A program made the translations under genes and the position numbers. A stretch of DNA of 64,000 bases from Catonia carolina (Eukaryota; Arthropoda; Insecta; Hemiptera; Achilidae), in contig JAQMRL010000003.1 in NCBI GenBank assembly GCA_035578175.1, forward strand, positions 106,194,969-106,258,968, read 5' to 3'. Shown here in pieces: positions 23,798 to 34,725 of the stretch (position 1 is its first letter; each line of letters starts with the position of its first letter). The notes beneath the pieces are model-generated. The model was not told where the DNA came from and did no database searches. It saw only the letters and a program-made list of their open reading frames with translations.

Positions 23798-24354
23798 TAC
23801 TTTTAAGTCTTTTTTTAATCTGAAGAGATATTAATTTGGTGTTATATAGAAAGAGAGAGTTTTTGTCGTAGTTTTTCATTTATTATGATTACAGTTTATC
23901 TATTTTCTAGTACTGTAGTTCGAGAAAGTAAAATAAACCCTTACCGCATGAAGTTGGTTGGTACCGTACCATAGCAGAATGACGTCACTACCTACTATAA
24001 ACAAATCAGTGTGTCCGATCAAACCGCCAGATATAGTTTGCATACGCAACATGTATTTGTACAATAATCCTAGTAATTTGCTTAAACTCTAGTAGCCTGT
24101 TGTATAATTGATTTAATGTAATTTAGCGGCGAAACCGGTTTAGATGTATTATCTATAGATAGATAAAATAATTGTATTATTTTTAGTATAATGGTGCAGT
24201 TAAATATTATTAATATATTTCCTACTTATAATAACATCCATTAAAATACAATTAAGTTAATGGAAAATTATTTTATTGTTAATTTATGTGTGAAATTACT
24301 GGTACTATTACTGTAGTAGTAAAACTGATGAAAACAAATTTAGTTTTTCAAACT
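23798..24354. other. Spacer, nothing recognised
   Basis: AT-rich with a moderately mixed stretch at 23930-24060; no match to other repeats here. Confidence 0.35.
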
Positions 24355-24560
24355 CACCGGGTTAGTCTAGTGGTAAATTTGTCCCCGCGAGTTAGTTTAA
24401 CAACTGATTTTCGAAGACCAAGGTTCAAATTTGATGCGGATTTGAATACTAAACAGTAATTACCGGTCTACTTTTAAGGTTGTGGTTCAATTAATCATAG
24501 TCTCTCTGGATTGGTCGGCCTAAGTCTGTAAAATACTACACCTCATTCCCACATCATATA
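24355..24560 (+). repeat. trA SINE, 5' part (split by a Tigger-like element)
   Basis: CACCGGGTTAGTCTAGTGGTAAA (A-box region) begins the copy. The body continues through the CGGCCTAAGTCTGTA block and stops at 24560 within the ...CATCATATA segment. The remainder resumes at 25154. Confidence 0.78.
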
Positions 24561-25153
24561 CAGTTGAGCGTTAGTTATCCGAACTAATTGGAACCTGAGT
24601 GGTTCTGATAATCAAATAGTTCGGACTATCAGATATCTACGCTAAATACTGTAATTTGATACACTGTACCATAACATTATTATACAACCTAAATGTTTAA
24701 TAGGTTAATAAAGTTACAATGTTTAATAAAGGCTAACATAAACTATAATTTAATACACTAATTTCTTGTATTTATTGCAAATGTCGAGTACTAAAGATAA
24801 TAGAAACAAATGGAAAAGTACAGAATTTTTAACTGAATAAATTAACGAAATAAACTACGGTAAAATCCTTTACGAAATATTTTTCAACGTACCTGTACAT
24901 ACTAAATAGTAATTTAAAAAAAATCTTGAATTTTTTTTAGCTAAGGCTGAACTTTTTATTAACAACAACTCTCATTCTTTTTAGTAACAATGCTTCAGCA
25001 GCACCAAATTCAAGCAATTTGTTCGCACCATAGCATTGCAGTTACTGGGGCAGAAAAGGCCTTTGCGTGAGTGAATATGTATTTTTTCCATCAATTGGTG
25101 GTTCGGATAATTCACGGTTCAGATAACTGACGTTCGGATAATCGACACTCCTG
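24561..25153. mobile_element. pogo/Tigger-type non-autonomous element
   Basis: The left end CAGTTGAGCGTTAGTTATCC (24561) is mirrored at the right end by GGATAATCGACACTCCTG (to 25153), with extra subterminal copies of GTTCGGATAA. Such CAGTTGAG..ATCCGAAC ends are typical of pogo/Tigger elements, which insert at TA. The interior of about 550 bp is AT-rich and lacks the transposase. It interrupts a trA SINE, which proves that it moved. Confidence 0.82.
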
Positions 25154-25245
25154 TGTATATATCATCCTCATCGCATTAGGTCAAGGGGTTGCTTATTGTT
25201 CTTAATTGAACAGATTGCAACGTAAACACATTAGAAATTTAAAAG
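25154..25245 (+). repeat. trA SINE, 3' part beyond the Tigger-like element
   Basis: It resumes with ATATCATCCTCATCGCATTAGG and continues to TTGAACAGATTGCAACGTA and ACACATTAGAAAT, the expected end of trA. Confidence 0.78.
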
Positions 25246-26823
25246 TTATTCAGGAAATACATAGGCCTACATTATTGCTTCGTCCTGGTTTATTTAAAGA
25301 ATTTGCATACTGAAGATACAAAAGTAGTAATGATTCCGTAAAACATTCTTACAAAATTCTTCCAACAAAATGTGTAAATCTCACGGGCTCTAATTTTGTA
25401 TTCCATGAACTGTGGACGAAATTGCAAATAAGGAAAAATCATAATTTACAGTAAAATAATATAATATTTAATCTCATTTTCGTTGGGTTAAGGTAATCTA
25501 ACCAGTTTCCGAAGACTAGTCAGACAATTCTTAAAAATGCTTTTAAGACAATAGAAATTTCCTGATTAGTTTAACGCACTACAACTACCTACAAGTAAAC
25601 AACTACTACTACTACTACTACTACGTTACCTCTTTTTTACACGTCTGTCATTTACTTATTGAACACAACAGAAGACATAGCCAATTGTGAAAGAATTTAA
25701 CATTTCTAATAAACTGTTAACTTTTTATTCAACAAAAATGTAGTTTTAGATAAATGTTGAACAATTTTTAACTTGTACAACAATTATTTAGAATAAATAA
25801 TATTCTGTTAAAAAAATATACAACTAATGTCAGAATTTTTTTGTGTATTAATACAAAATTTACATAACGGATATTATGTTATTTGGGCAGGTGTAACAAA
25901 AGTTAATTGTTTGTATTCACCCCTTTCACGTGGTTATATTGTTTATTATTTTACAAACATACAGGATCCAATTAAACTATTTAATAACTTTTTTATAATA
26001 ACCCTATTATGACACGTTTCAAAATCAATTAGTCAAAAGAACGCTCATGTTTGTAAACGCGACGAGTATTAGAATTCAACTGGAAATTAATTATTTAACA
26101 ATGGAGATTTAATTGTTAGATACACTATAACGTTTCCAAAATCGTTATTTCCTTTGTATAAAAAGGTGCGGAAATTAATTTGTCGTACAATTTTATCTTT
26201 ACAGAAAATATTCATTCAGAAAAGAAAAACTGACACTTCTTTTGGCAAAAACTGGAAAGATGTTTTCTCCTTCAAAAAAAACAACAAAAAATCTAATAAA
26301 ATTCAATATTGTCCATAAAATACAGTATATAAGAATTCTACTAAAACAAAAAGTAGATAAGAGAAATTCTTTCCAACTCTCAAGCAAATTGTAAACGAAA
26401 TATATGTAGTTTATCATTGTTCATGTTATGGCCGAGTTTAACTCGGTAATAAAAGAGAATCTTGAGCTGTGTGTAAAGAAATCTTTGTAATTGCTTTTTA
26501 CACCAATATTAATTTTGTGTTAGATTTTATCTTGAAATTTTCTTAAAAATGGTTGTTTAATTTTAATAAGGAATAGTTACATTTTTACAATGAAATTGTT
26601 ACTAAGTTAGTGGTAATTACAATTTTCTTCTAGATTAAAATGATATACAGGTAATTAGATTTTTCTTGTCAGTAGTGTGAACAATATAAATGTAAGAGAA
26701 TAGAATCTTTACCATCGGTATTCATCGGGTGCTAGCTGTATTGTGAAGTGTGTACTATAATTATACCCGGAGAGGGATATTACTAATTCTGGGATACGCT
26801 ACCCAGAATTTTATTAATCTTTA
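25246..26823. other. AT-rich spacer with a short (CTA)n run
   Basis: An (ACT)n run of about 9 units at 25601-25625. The open frames at 25827-26012 and 26199-26417 (minus) are hydrophobic low-complexity sequence without motif. Confidence 0.4.
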
Positions 26824-27103
26824 TTGTTAAAAAATGAGCATAAACATTTAATATGGAAACATCTTACCAAAAGAAGGGATAGGCTTGTGGGTTATATCTT
26901 AAGACATCCAGGTACTGATCTATCAATAATGAAGGGTAATATTGAGAGTGTGAATTGCAGGGGGAAGGGAAGATTAGAATATTTAAGAAAATCACGAAAG
27001 ATGTTGGGTATGGCAGGTATGTAGATATGACACAACTTGTGCAAGATATAACAGCTTGGAGAACTTCATAAAACCAGTCAAGAGGCTGATGACAAAAAAA
27101 CAT
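26824..27103 (+). mobile_element. L3x-type LINE 3' end with hairpin tail
   Basis: It encodes LIWKHLTKRRDRLVGYILRH and NIESVNCRGKGRLEYL, matching the copy at 16565. The 3' end AAACCAGTC-AAGA-GGCTGATGAC (27071-27093) is followed by AAAAAAAC. It is strongly 5'-truncated. The minus-strand frame at 26864-27103 is a shadow. Confidence 0.78.
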
Positions 27104-28009
27104 TTAGAACATAGAATCCTTAAGCAAGCATCACTGTACTCGTCTGTTAATGAATGTGACAAAGGATTTCCGAGAAAACGTTGGAAAGAGTTTGGAACAT
27201 GTTGAGGATGTATTTACACTGTAAAGTGGAAACAAAGAAGATAATCCGAATTAAACCAATTCCAATAATTGAGAATATATTTTATTTTATAAATTCCGCA
27301 GTGTAATGACATACCTCATCCCTCTCCCCTTCTGGCTCTTTCCCCATTCTCTTGACTAATAAATTTTGTACAATGTTGTAATAATTTAATGAAACTGCAT
27401 AGCTTACACATCGATTAAGCATTATGTTCGTAAAAGTAAAAGACCTCATATTTCATAAAACCATCTGAATTGGCAAACGCTTTGTTTTCGACGTGTGCAT
27501 TCAGTTCGATATAAATGGCTTCCAATATTTTATTATTTTTGGCAGCATGTTTAAAACTCTTTTGGGAAAATTGAATGCCGATGCCGCTAGGTCCTCCATA
27601 CCCGACTATAAAAACTACTGAAAATTAAATTTATTGACCATATTATTTCTTTAATCTTTTTATATATTTTCTTTTTCACTTACTCTTGCATACGCCCAAT
27701 ATTTATATGTTTTCTGCCATATTATCATATTTTCTGTGTTCCATTTTTAACTTATACTTACATTTTTAGTTTTCTTCAATTTATAAATAAAATCTATTAA
27801 TTAAAATTATATTCTTGAACGTTTTTGAAGACGATATATTTTTTACTGATGGTATAATCATTAACTTTAAAAAGTATTTTAGAGCATTTTCAAAAAAAGA
27901 TTTTTGTATAACTTTATAACAGCTTATTTATATATTGTTCAAAATTTAAAAAATACCAGCGTTGGCTTTTTTTATCCGAGGTGGCAAGAAAAATCATGAT
28001 CACTATCTC
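27104..28009. other. Spacer, nothing recognised
   Basis: Mostly AT-rich; 27300-27365 is C-rich (CCCTCTCCCCTTCTGG). There is no gene or repeat match. Confidence 0.35.
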
Positions 28010-28640
28010 ACGATGGGGAAGTAGTGTTGGACTCAATTGAGGCGTCCTCGTTCAGTCCCAAGGAGGCTGCAACCGCCTACCAACCAAAAACCTGCCGCCT
28101 GGCCACTTGATCCAACATCAGCAAAGAACCCTCCACCTCCCTCGGAACTGTTTATAACAAACTACAAGAAAAATGTCAGGTTTATTCACGTACTGTCTGC
28201 GAGGCGTGGAAAGGAACGTTGCCTAAATCCCCTCTCGCTGTCACTGACAAACACTCACTCTCTCACTTTCATTCATCTCTTTCATCACCAGCTTAGGAAA
28301 TTAGTGTGCCTACTTTTGAGATAGGGACAGGGTTTACTGTTGCCCTATTAATGACTGCGTCAGTTCGTGGGTGGTATCAGGGTAATGGTATTCTATTGCC
28401 CTGGGTGGTATCACCAAATGTCCTCCTTATCCACACCGCGACATTCGAATTGAACCTCCTTGTCCACTTCCCAACCCTAGCTTTGCTCCATCTCCTCCTG
28501 CCACCTGCTGAGTAATCGATTCCAACATTCCTCTTTGTCAGTACCAGCTTGCTGCTCTTCCCTCTCGCACGCCACTAGATCTCATGGAGGCATCCCCGAA
28601 ATTACCAGGGCTGCCTCCGTAGATACAATTCTATAAGCAC
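28010..28640. other. GC-richer island, unclassified
   Basis: Base composition changes abruptly to a C-rich, balanced sequence for about 600 bp. Two plus-strand frames cross it (28037-28324 and 28306-28515) but neither shows a known domain. A (CACT/CTCT)-rich patch lies at 28245-28285. It may be a transposon fragment of a family with one copy here, a gene exon/UTR, or a transferred piece. Confidence 0.4.
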
Positions 28641-29238
28641 TACATATATTCAGAGCCAGTTTACGCTGCGTCCTTAGAAGCCTACCTCTGTAACTGTTAA
28701 ATCTTAGGGCTCTGCTGCACATAGATACACCATACAATACCACTGTTGTTTGTTTATATGTGCTGTATTCACTGTATGCTGATAGAAAGCAGTTGACATA
28801 ACTGTTTCAGCCAATGAATGTGTTTTTGCACTGTATTAGATGCTAAAGAACTCCAATAGAAATACTTGTTATAACATCTAATTCATATGTTACTGTGTAG
28901 GATGATAAACGTAATACTACTTACTGCAGGATATATTGTAGTATTACTTAGCACAAACGTCAACTGTAATAGCATTGTCTAATATGAAACTGTCGGCAAA
29001 AGTACATAGTATTCCAATTAAGATACACTTCAGTATCATTTGTCATATTGTTTATTGAAATACTTAATATAATGTATTTCAAATACATTACATTCCGTAA
29101 TACTAGTTCATTAATTTTCTAAGTAAATTAATTGTATTATACATTCCTTTACAAACAATTTTATCTAAATTACAGAATGTTAGTCTATACAATGTATACA
29201 CTATTTTGCGTTTAGGTTTTCATGTATTGTGTTATTTT
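28641..29238. other. AT-rich spacer, nothing recognised
   Basis: There are no open frames of note and no repeat match seen. Confidence 0.35.
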
Positions 29239-29239
29239 A

Positions 29240-29446
29240 TTGGTTCAAATACTAGTAAAGGTAGTTTACTTTTGTAAGGATTTGAATACTAGACATTGGT
29301 TACCGGTGTAGTTTGATGGTTGGTTTAAAATAATCATACTCTTTCAGGAATGGTTGCCCTGTGTCTGTATAAGATTACATTTTATTTACACGTCATGCAT
29401 ATAATTCTCATCTGATTGCGTATTTTATAAAATGTACGAATATTTT
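29240..29446 (+). repeat. trA SINE, truncated, 5' side of a LINE insertion
   Basis: It starts at the B box (TTGGTTCAAATACTAG), so the A-box part is missing. The body runs on to the ATCTGATTGCG block, then reaches the duplicated target ATGTACGAATATTTT (29432-29446), where a LINE entered. Confidence 0.78.
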
Positions 29447-29897
29447 TTTTTTTTTTTTTTTTTTTTTTTAGGCCCTCATTGGAGCAAAATTAATCGATTT
29501 ATAGAAGATCCCTAGTTATTCCTCTTATTTGCCCAGTAGTTCTTCATCCTCTGCGACACTCTCGCCCTATCCTCCACAGTCCAATGCCTGTTTGTCTGCC
29601 TTTTAGGTACTTCTGGAAATTTCGTGTTTGGATTTTTGATCTTATATCCTTCTTCTCTGTTCAAAATCTGTGTCTCTGAGATATCCAGGTCCTGCAGATC
29701 CTGTTGAACTTCCTCAAACCAGGCGTACTTGACTTTGGTCCTCAAAAAGAAATCCAGTACCTGTCTGGTAAATCTGGATTCTGGCAGTCTCCTAAGATGT
29801 CCAAAGAACCCAACTCTTCTCTTCCTCATTATCTCGGAAATTTCCTCATTTTCCCTGTATAGAACCGAATTTGGCAACAACCTATACTCATTGTCAC
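29443..29897 (-). mobile_element. L2x LINE, 5'-truncated insertion with poly(A) tail and target duplication
   Basis: In minus orientation the element ends in a poly(A) tail, seen here as about 27 Ts at 29443-29469. The flanking 15-bp ATGTACGAATATTTT occurs at 29432-29446 and again at 29898-29912, a target-site duplication. Total length is about 450 bp. The inserted piece encodes the C-terminal tail of a LINE protein. It is recent by repeat standards, because the duplication is exact. Confidence 0.88.
29512..29880 (-). CDS. LINE ORF2 C-terminal fragment (L2x)
   Basis: This is an open frame of about 122 codons. SEIMRKRRVGFFGHLRRLPE resembles the peptide downstream of the reverse transcriptase domain in insect LINE proteins and matches the copies at 11885 and 33740. 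The C terminus is basic (RMKNYWANKRNN) and ends at TAG/TAA near 29512. It lacks the polymerase motifs, so it has no enzyme function. It is listed because it is intact to the element's natural stop codon. Confidence 0.6.
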   Translation of the reverse strand: MLPNSVLYRENEEISEIMRKRRVGFFGHLRRLPESRFTRQVLDFFLRTKVKYAWFEEVQQDLQDLDISETQILNREEGYKIKNPNTKFPEVPKRQTNRHWTVEDRARVSQRMKNYWANKRNN

Positions 29898-29985
29898 ATG
29901 TACGAATATTTTATTATAACATAAAAAAAATTTATTGTCCTTAAATTGAACAGTTTGTATAAATATTAGGGATAAAAAAAGTTTA
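29898..29985 (+). repeat. trA SINE, 3' part beyond the LINE
   Basis: After the second copy of the target duplication, the SINE resumes with TTATTGTCCTTAAATTGAAC and ends AATATTAGGGATAAAAAAAG. Confidence 0.78.
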
Positions 29986-29999
29986 AAGTTGCATCAATT

Positions 30000-30132
30000 A
30001 CTTGGTTACTAGCGATTACAGAGGTTATGGAATAATGGGTTTTAACGTGTAATAATTTTCCAAACCTTATTTGGGATCTTCCACTTTGCAGCTTAGCGTG
30101 CTAACGATTGCACCATTGAGGTGTCCAAGTGA
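30000..30132 (-). repeat. trB SINE
   Basis: In reverse, TGGTGCAATCGTTAGCACGC (A box) is clear and the B box is eroded (AAGATCCCAAATAAGG). The body ends near the ...AGCGATTAC block shared with the other trB copies. It sits just downstream of a trA tail. Confidence 0.62.
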
Positions 30133-30329
30133 GTTGTTAATTCATATATATTTTACTTTATTTAAAATTTACGATTTTTTGTCTGAGGGAATGAGTGAAT
30201 GGTGCATTAGGAACTGCATCAATCAGAATAGAGTTAGTCTAGAAAGACTAAATGCTATACTCTGGTCCAGTAAAGTACATCTGAGGACAAAGAAGTTGAT
30301 AGGTATATCTGCATTGGAGGCATCTACAT

Positions 30330-30772
30330 GTGCTGGTAACTGCTGGCAAATGAGCTCTTCTTCTTCACTTCTTCTTCCAACCAACCGCAGCCTTTTTCGA
30401 ATTTACATACTATATTATCTATCTCCATCTTTTCCTAGGTCTACCGACATCCCTTATACCTTCTGGAACATACTAGTGCACCTGCTTAGGTATCCTGTGA
30501 TCTGACATCCATGCCATGCGCTGTCTCCAACTCTGACGATAATACTTTATATTTTCGTTCAAGTTATAAATACCCAATTCTGACCTTATTTACTCATTCC
30601 TTATTCTTTTCAAGTGTGTTCACCCCTTAGCCCTTCGCAGAAATCTCATCTCTGCCGTCTGGATTCTCCGCTTTAGGGTTTTAGTTGTTGTCCATGCCTC
30701 ACTTCCGTACAGAATAACTGGAGCTGGCATTACTTTATAGAACTTAAGTTTTGTTGGAAAATGAGCTTCAGT
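30330..30772 (-). mobile_element. L4x-type LINE reverse transcriptase remnant
   Basis: One minus-strand frame with a few stops gives LKFYKVMPAPVILYGSEAWT, TLKRRIQTAEMRFLRRAKG, then IRSELGIYNLNENIKYYRQS and HRIPKQVH with PEGIRDVGRPRKRWR. This is the standard thumb-to-C-terminus order of many insect non-LTR retrotransposons. There are at least three in-frame stops, so it is dead. The plus-strand frame at 30071-30505 is a shadow. Confidence 0.75.
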
Positions 30773-32375
30773 AATACATATAGGCTGGAGGCTTTAGAGA
30801 TGAACTAGTTATGAAGTTCGTGCAAAGTGTCCAGAGTGGAGCAAATGAAATATAAAGAAACAAGGCAATGAACCGGTTCTCTGGATACTATAATAGACCG
30901 AATAGACAGTCAAATGCACTGTAGAAACCAGACAGTTGTTGTGATATGGGAATTCGCAAAGAATGGCAGCAAACAGATGACCCCAAATAGCGTTCTTTTT
31001 TCATCCAGAATTCAGTGAAAGACAACATGGATACAAGGAGTCCAATACGCTATAGTTACGAGGAATCTCAGGGGGTGGACTAAAAATAGAGAAGATGATT
31101 GGCTGTAGGTAACAGGAAGCGGAGTAATTTGTGAACCCCGCAAAAAGTAAATCGTAAAAATATCGTAAAACTCACTAAAACCGTATCTAAACAAAATATT
31201 ATAATCGTATAATACATTGTATTAAAACTAGTGATGTAAAATTATAAATAAACCGTCTAGCTTAATTTAAAATAAAATTATTTAAAATATCAATAGTAGA
31301 TAGATTAGTTTTTAAAACTAATGGGAAAGTAAATTGTGGTTTGTGAGTTCTTATGTATTATTCATATTACTATTTCTTAAATAACCTTTTATAACCTTGC
31401 ATAAACGATTATGTTGCACAGAAGATTACTGTATTTGCACGACTTTTAATAACTAATAATATTACAGTAATACAATGCACAGTAACATTTGTTACGGATA
31501 TCTTTTTTATCATATTTTGAATATCCCTTTTAACGAAATCTAAAACTGTAAAATTTAATTATTATACATAATAAAATTGATAAAAGTTATTGTAAATAGA
31601 TTACAGTTAGTTTTACGGAGTTTAAAACGAAATAAATTTTAATAGTAACCTATAAAATTATAATTATAATTTTATTATAACAGCCTAAATTTATATTATG
31701 ATTGCATAATTTATGTAAATATTATAAACATAAAATAGGTTAACATAAAACCCATTAAAATTTATCTCCCGTTCATTAATTAAATTAATGTTGTAACTAG
31801 CATAAATTTTTTATAAATGTACACTATAAACATATTAAAATTGTACTTTCAATTTTTTAAACATATAAATTGGACAATAACATATATAAATTAATTTTAA
31901 ATATCTATGTAACTATTTTAATAAAGTTTATTAAAAATAAATTCTTAAAAGACTATTTAAAATTGAACGTCCTTCAAAAATTAAATTATTATTTTTTTAA
32001 TAATTATTATTTTATTTGAGCAACAGGTGATTTATATGAAATACATAATGTAATAATAAATCATTAAGTATTTTTTTTATTACAGATAACTTTAAAATAC
32101 TTTCTCTAGTCTGTTAAGACTTACTAAATAAATATATTTGATGTTGAAAACCAACATAGCTATTACTGTACTCATAGGCGTGTACATTTATTTTGTATTA
32201 AGTAGTAGAGTAAAAGAACAATTACGCAAACTGTCTATGTTTAAAATGTGCCCTCGTTTCTCTGTAGTACTGGCCATTGCACATTGAATTAAAAATTTTA
32301 TATCTCAATAGTTGTACTATAATGTTATTGTATAGTACTTGATTCTATCAAGATTTGACCGTTCGTTATTCAAGT
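30773..32375. other. Very AT-rich spacer
   Basis: 31200-32330 is extremely AT-rich with homopolymer and TAA/TTA words and no open frames of note. 30790-31190 is less AT-rich but not recognised. Confidence 0.45.
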
Positions 32376-32556
32376 ATAATAGGTTAAACGTGAATGGCCA
32401 TAACTGTTATTTAAAAAAAATTAACTTCAGTAACTTTTCAATAGACATATTTAATTTCTTTTAATAAAATATATTCGCAAACATAGGCAAACATAGCCGC
32501 AAAGAGTGACATAACCCACTTATAAAACTAAGTTCCTCTCAATCAATTCTAAAGAA

Positions 32557-32910
32557 GCCCATAACAGACAGGTTGAGTGTTAAATTATTTGCACTCAATC
32601 AGTTCGTTGCAGGGCTAATTATCACATGGTCAGCCAATTAAATTACTGAATCATTTAAGAACAGAGGTAGAGGTGTAAAAGACACTAATCAGAGTTATCT
32701 ACTCTGAAAGTAATGAATTGCATTATACAGACCCTATGGTGAATGAAGTGAAGGTATCATTCGGAGAAGGGAATTTCAGAGAGCCTGGCATGCTGGTAAG
32801 CATACTTTTCCACTCAGTGAGGAAGGCATGGTAAACCACCTTACTTCTCGTTTTACTCGGTAAAACTTCAAGAGGTTCAAACCAGCCTTTCGGCGGACGA
32901 TCTAAACAAT
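32557..32910 (+). repeat. HT retroposon copy 5 (in duplication unit 1)
   Basis: It runs from GCCCATAACAGACAGG to the hairpin, here altered to CAGCC-TTTC-GGCGGACGATC, so the 3' arm of the stem is damaged. An internal deletion of the GGGTGGAAAG region shortens it. The minus-strand frame at 32723-32917 is a shadow of the repeat. Confidence 0.82.
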
Positions 32911-33250
32911 ACAACAATTCTAAATTACATTACAACGCAGTTATCAAACCAGAAGCCACTTACGTCAGTGAAACCCTTTTCAGACTGAACATCCAATCAA
33001 CCACCGACAAACTCGAAACAATTAAACAAAAGAATATTAAGAACAGCCATTAATTTTAAACATCAAGTCATAATAGGTTAAACGTGAATGGCCATAACTG
33101 TTATTTAAAAAAAATTAACTTCAGTAACTTTTCAATAGACATATTTAATTTCTTTTAATAAAATATATTCGCAAACATAGGCAAACATAGCCGCAAAGAG
33201 TGACATAACCCACTTATAAAACTAAGTTCCTCTCAATCAATTCTAAAGAA

Positions 33251-33604
33251 GCCCATAACAGACAGGTTGAGTGTTAAATTATTTGCACTCAATCAGTTCG
33301 TTGCAGGGCTAATTATCACATGGTCAGCCAATTAAATTACTGAATCATTTAAGAACAGAGGTAGAGGTGTAAAAGACACTAATCAGAGTTATCTACTCTG
33401 AAAGTAATGAATTGCATTATACAGACCCTATGGTGAATGAAGTGAAGGTATCATTCGGAGAAGGGAATTTCAGAGAGCCTGGCATGCTGGTAAGCATACT
33501 TTTCCACTCAGTGAGGAAGGCATGGTAAACCACCTTACTTCTCGTTTTACTCGGTAAAACTTCAAGAGGTTCAAACCAGCCTTTCGGCGGACGATCTAAA
33601 CAAT
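33251..33604 (+). repeat. HT retroposon copy 6 (in duplication unit 2)
   Basis: Identical to copy 5, offset by 694 bp. It carries the same internal deletion and the same damaged hairpin, so it arose by segment duplication and not by retroposition. Confidence 0.82.
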
Positions 33605-33612
33605 ACAACAAT

Positions 33613-34215
33613 TCTAAATTACATTACAACGCAGTTATCAAACCAGAAGCCACTTACGTCAGTGAAACCCTTTTCAGACTGAACATCCAATCAACCACCG
33701 ACAAACTCGAAACAATTAAACAAAAGAATATTAAGAACAGCCATTAATTTTAAACATCAAGTCTATGGTAAATGGTGGATAATCTCTAACGACATAGTCT
33801 ACAAAGAAAACGAGTCGATAATCGACACCATGAGAAAAATGAGAGTTGATTTTTTTCAGTCACCTCTGCAAACTACCTGATACAAGACTCACAAAGCAGC
33901 TCCTAAGCTACCAACTCAAAAACAAAACCTAGAATAAATCTTTCCATAAAAGACTTAATCATAACCGAGGAAATGATTCAAAACCGGGAAGAAAAGAAAA
34001 GGTTTGCCGACTCCCCTTCAAGGAAAGGAAACAATTCAACACCATCAAAACAACGAAAATGAGAGCCACTAGATAAAAAAAAAATAAAAAAATAAAATAA
34101 AATAAATGAAACTAGTATGAGAGCGAAAGAAACAGTATCAATCCAATTCGGTAGCTCGTTCTTCAAAGACATGAACATGGAATGACTCAAGTGCTCCAAT
34201 TGGAGAAAATCGGTG
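33613..34215 (+). mobile_element. L2x LINE remnant, polymerase thumb to 3' end
   Basis: It encodes YNAVIKPEATYVSETLFRLN, then YGKWWIISNDIVYKENESII, then TMRKMRVDFF, in the order expected for the end of a LINE polymerase. The third peptide matches the copies at 11885 and 29447. Stops and frameshifts are present. Its first 150 bp also occur at 32919-33069 because of the tandem duplication, which cuts the LINE. Confidence 0.68.
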
Positions 34216-34330
34216 AAAACTAAAGAAGAAGTAGAAGAAAAGGAGAAGAAGGAGGAGAAGGAGGAGGAGGAGGAGAAGGAGCAGAAGGAGGAGAAAGAGG
34301 AGGAGGAGGAGAAGAAGAAAAATTTTCTGA
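34215..34330 (+). repeat. Polypurine (GGA/GAA)n tract
   Basis: About 115 bases are almost purely A and G on the plus strand, with GGAGGAGGAG and GAAGAAGAA runs. The serine/phenylalanine-rich minus-strand frame at 33978-34343 is an artefact of this tract. Confidence 0.9.
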
Positions 34331-34529
34331 AAAATATTTTCAAAAAGGTTTTTCCTTAGCTTAGAAAAAACGGTAGAAAAGTCTTAGCTGACTAAGATGA
34401 AGTACTAAACCTGACCGGAAATCGAAGCACTAACGGGCCGGCTGGCTTGTTTAATTACAGGCTTGGAGTTGAAATAAAGTTCAGTAAAAACCAACAACCA
34501 AATTCAGTGATATTTTTTATTAGAAAGAC

Positions 34530-34725
34530 TTTTTTGTCATCAGTCTCTCGAATGATTTGATGCAGTTCTCCAAGCTGTTTTATCTTGCACAAGTCGTTTC
34601 ATATCTACAAACCTCCAACACTCAACAACTTTTGTAATTTGCTTTAAATATTCTAACCTTTGCCAACTCCTACATTTCACTCTCTCAATATTACCCTTCA
34701 TAACTGATAAAGCAATACCTATCAG
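34530..34725 (-). mobile_element. L3x-type LINE 3' end remnant
   Basis: Read in reverse it ends in ATTCGAGAGACTGATGAC and contains the antisense of GTAGGAGTTGG...AGGTTAGAATATTTAA and of AGGGTAATATTGAGAG. These are the same blocks as the 3' ends at 16565 and 26824. Only about 190 bp remain. Confidence 0.7.

Larger units (their letters stand above)
32376..33763 (+). repeat. Exact tandem duplication, 2 x 694 bp
   Basis: Unit 1 is 32376-33069 and unit 2 is 33070-33763; I found no difference between them on reading. Each contains an HT copy and the start of an L2x LINE remnant. The sequence CAAGT occurs both just before unit 1 and at the end of each unit, a short homology that could have seeded the duplication. 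Exact identity means it is very young, or an assembly artefact. Confidence 0.9.

Noticed and set aside
26864..27103. 79-codon minus-strand frame
   Set aside because: Shadow of the L3x LINE peptide on the plus strand.
33978..34343. 121-codon minus-strand Ser/Phe-rich frame
   Set aside because: It reads across the polypurine tract and a LINE remnant; composition alone explains it.
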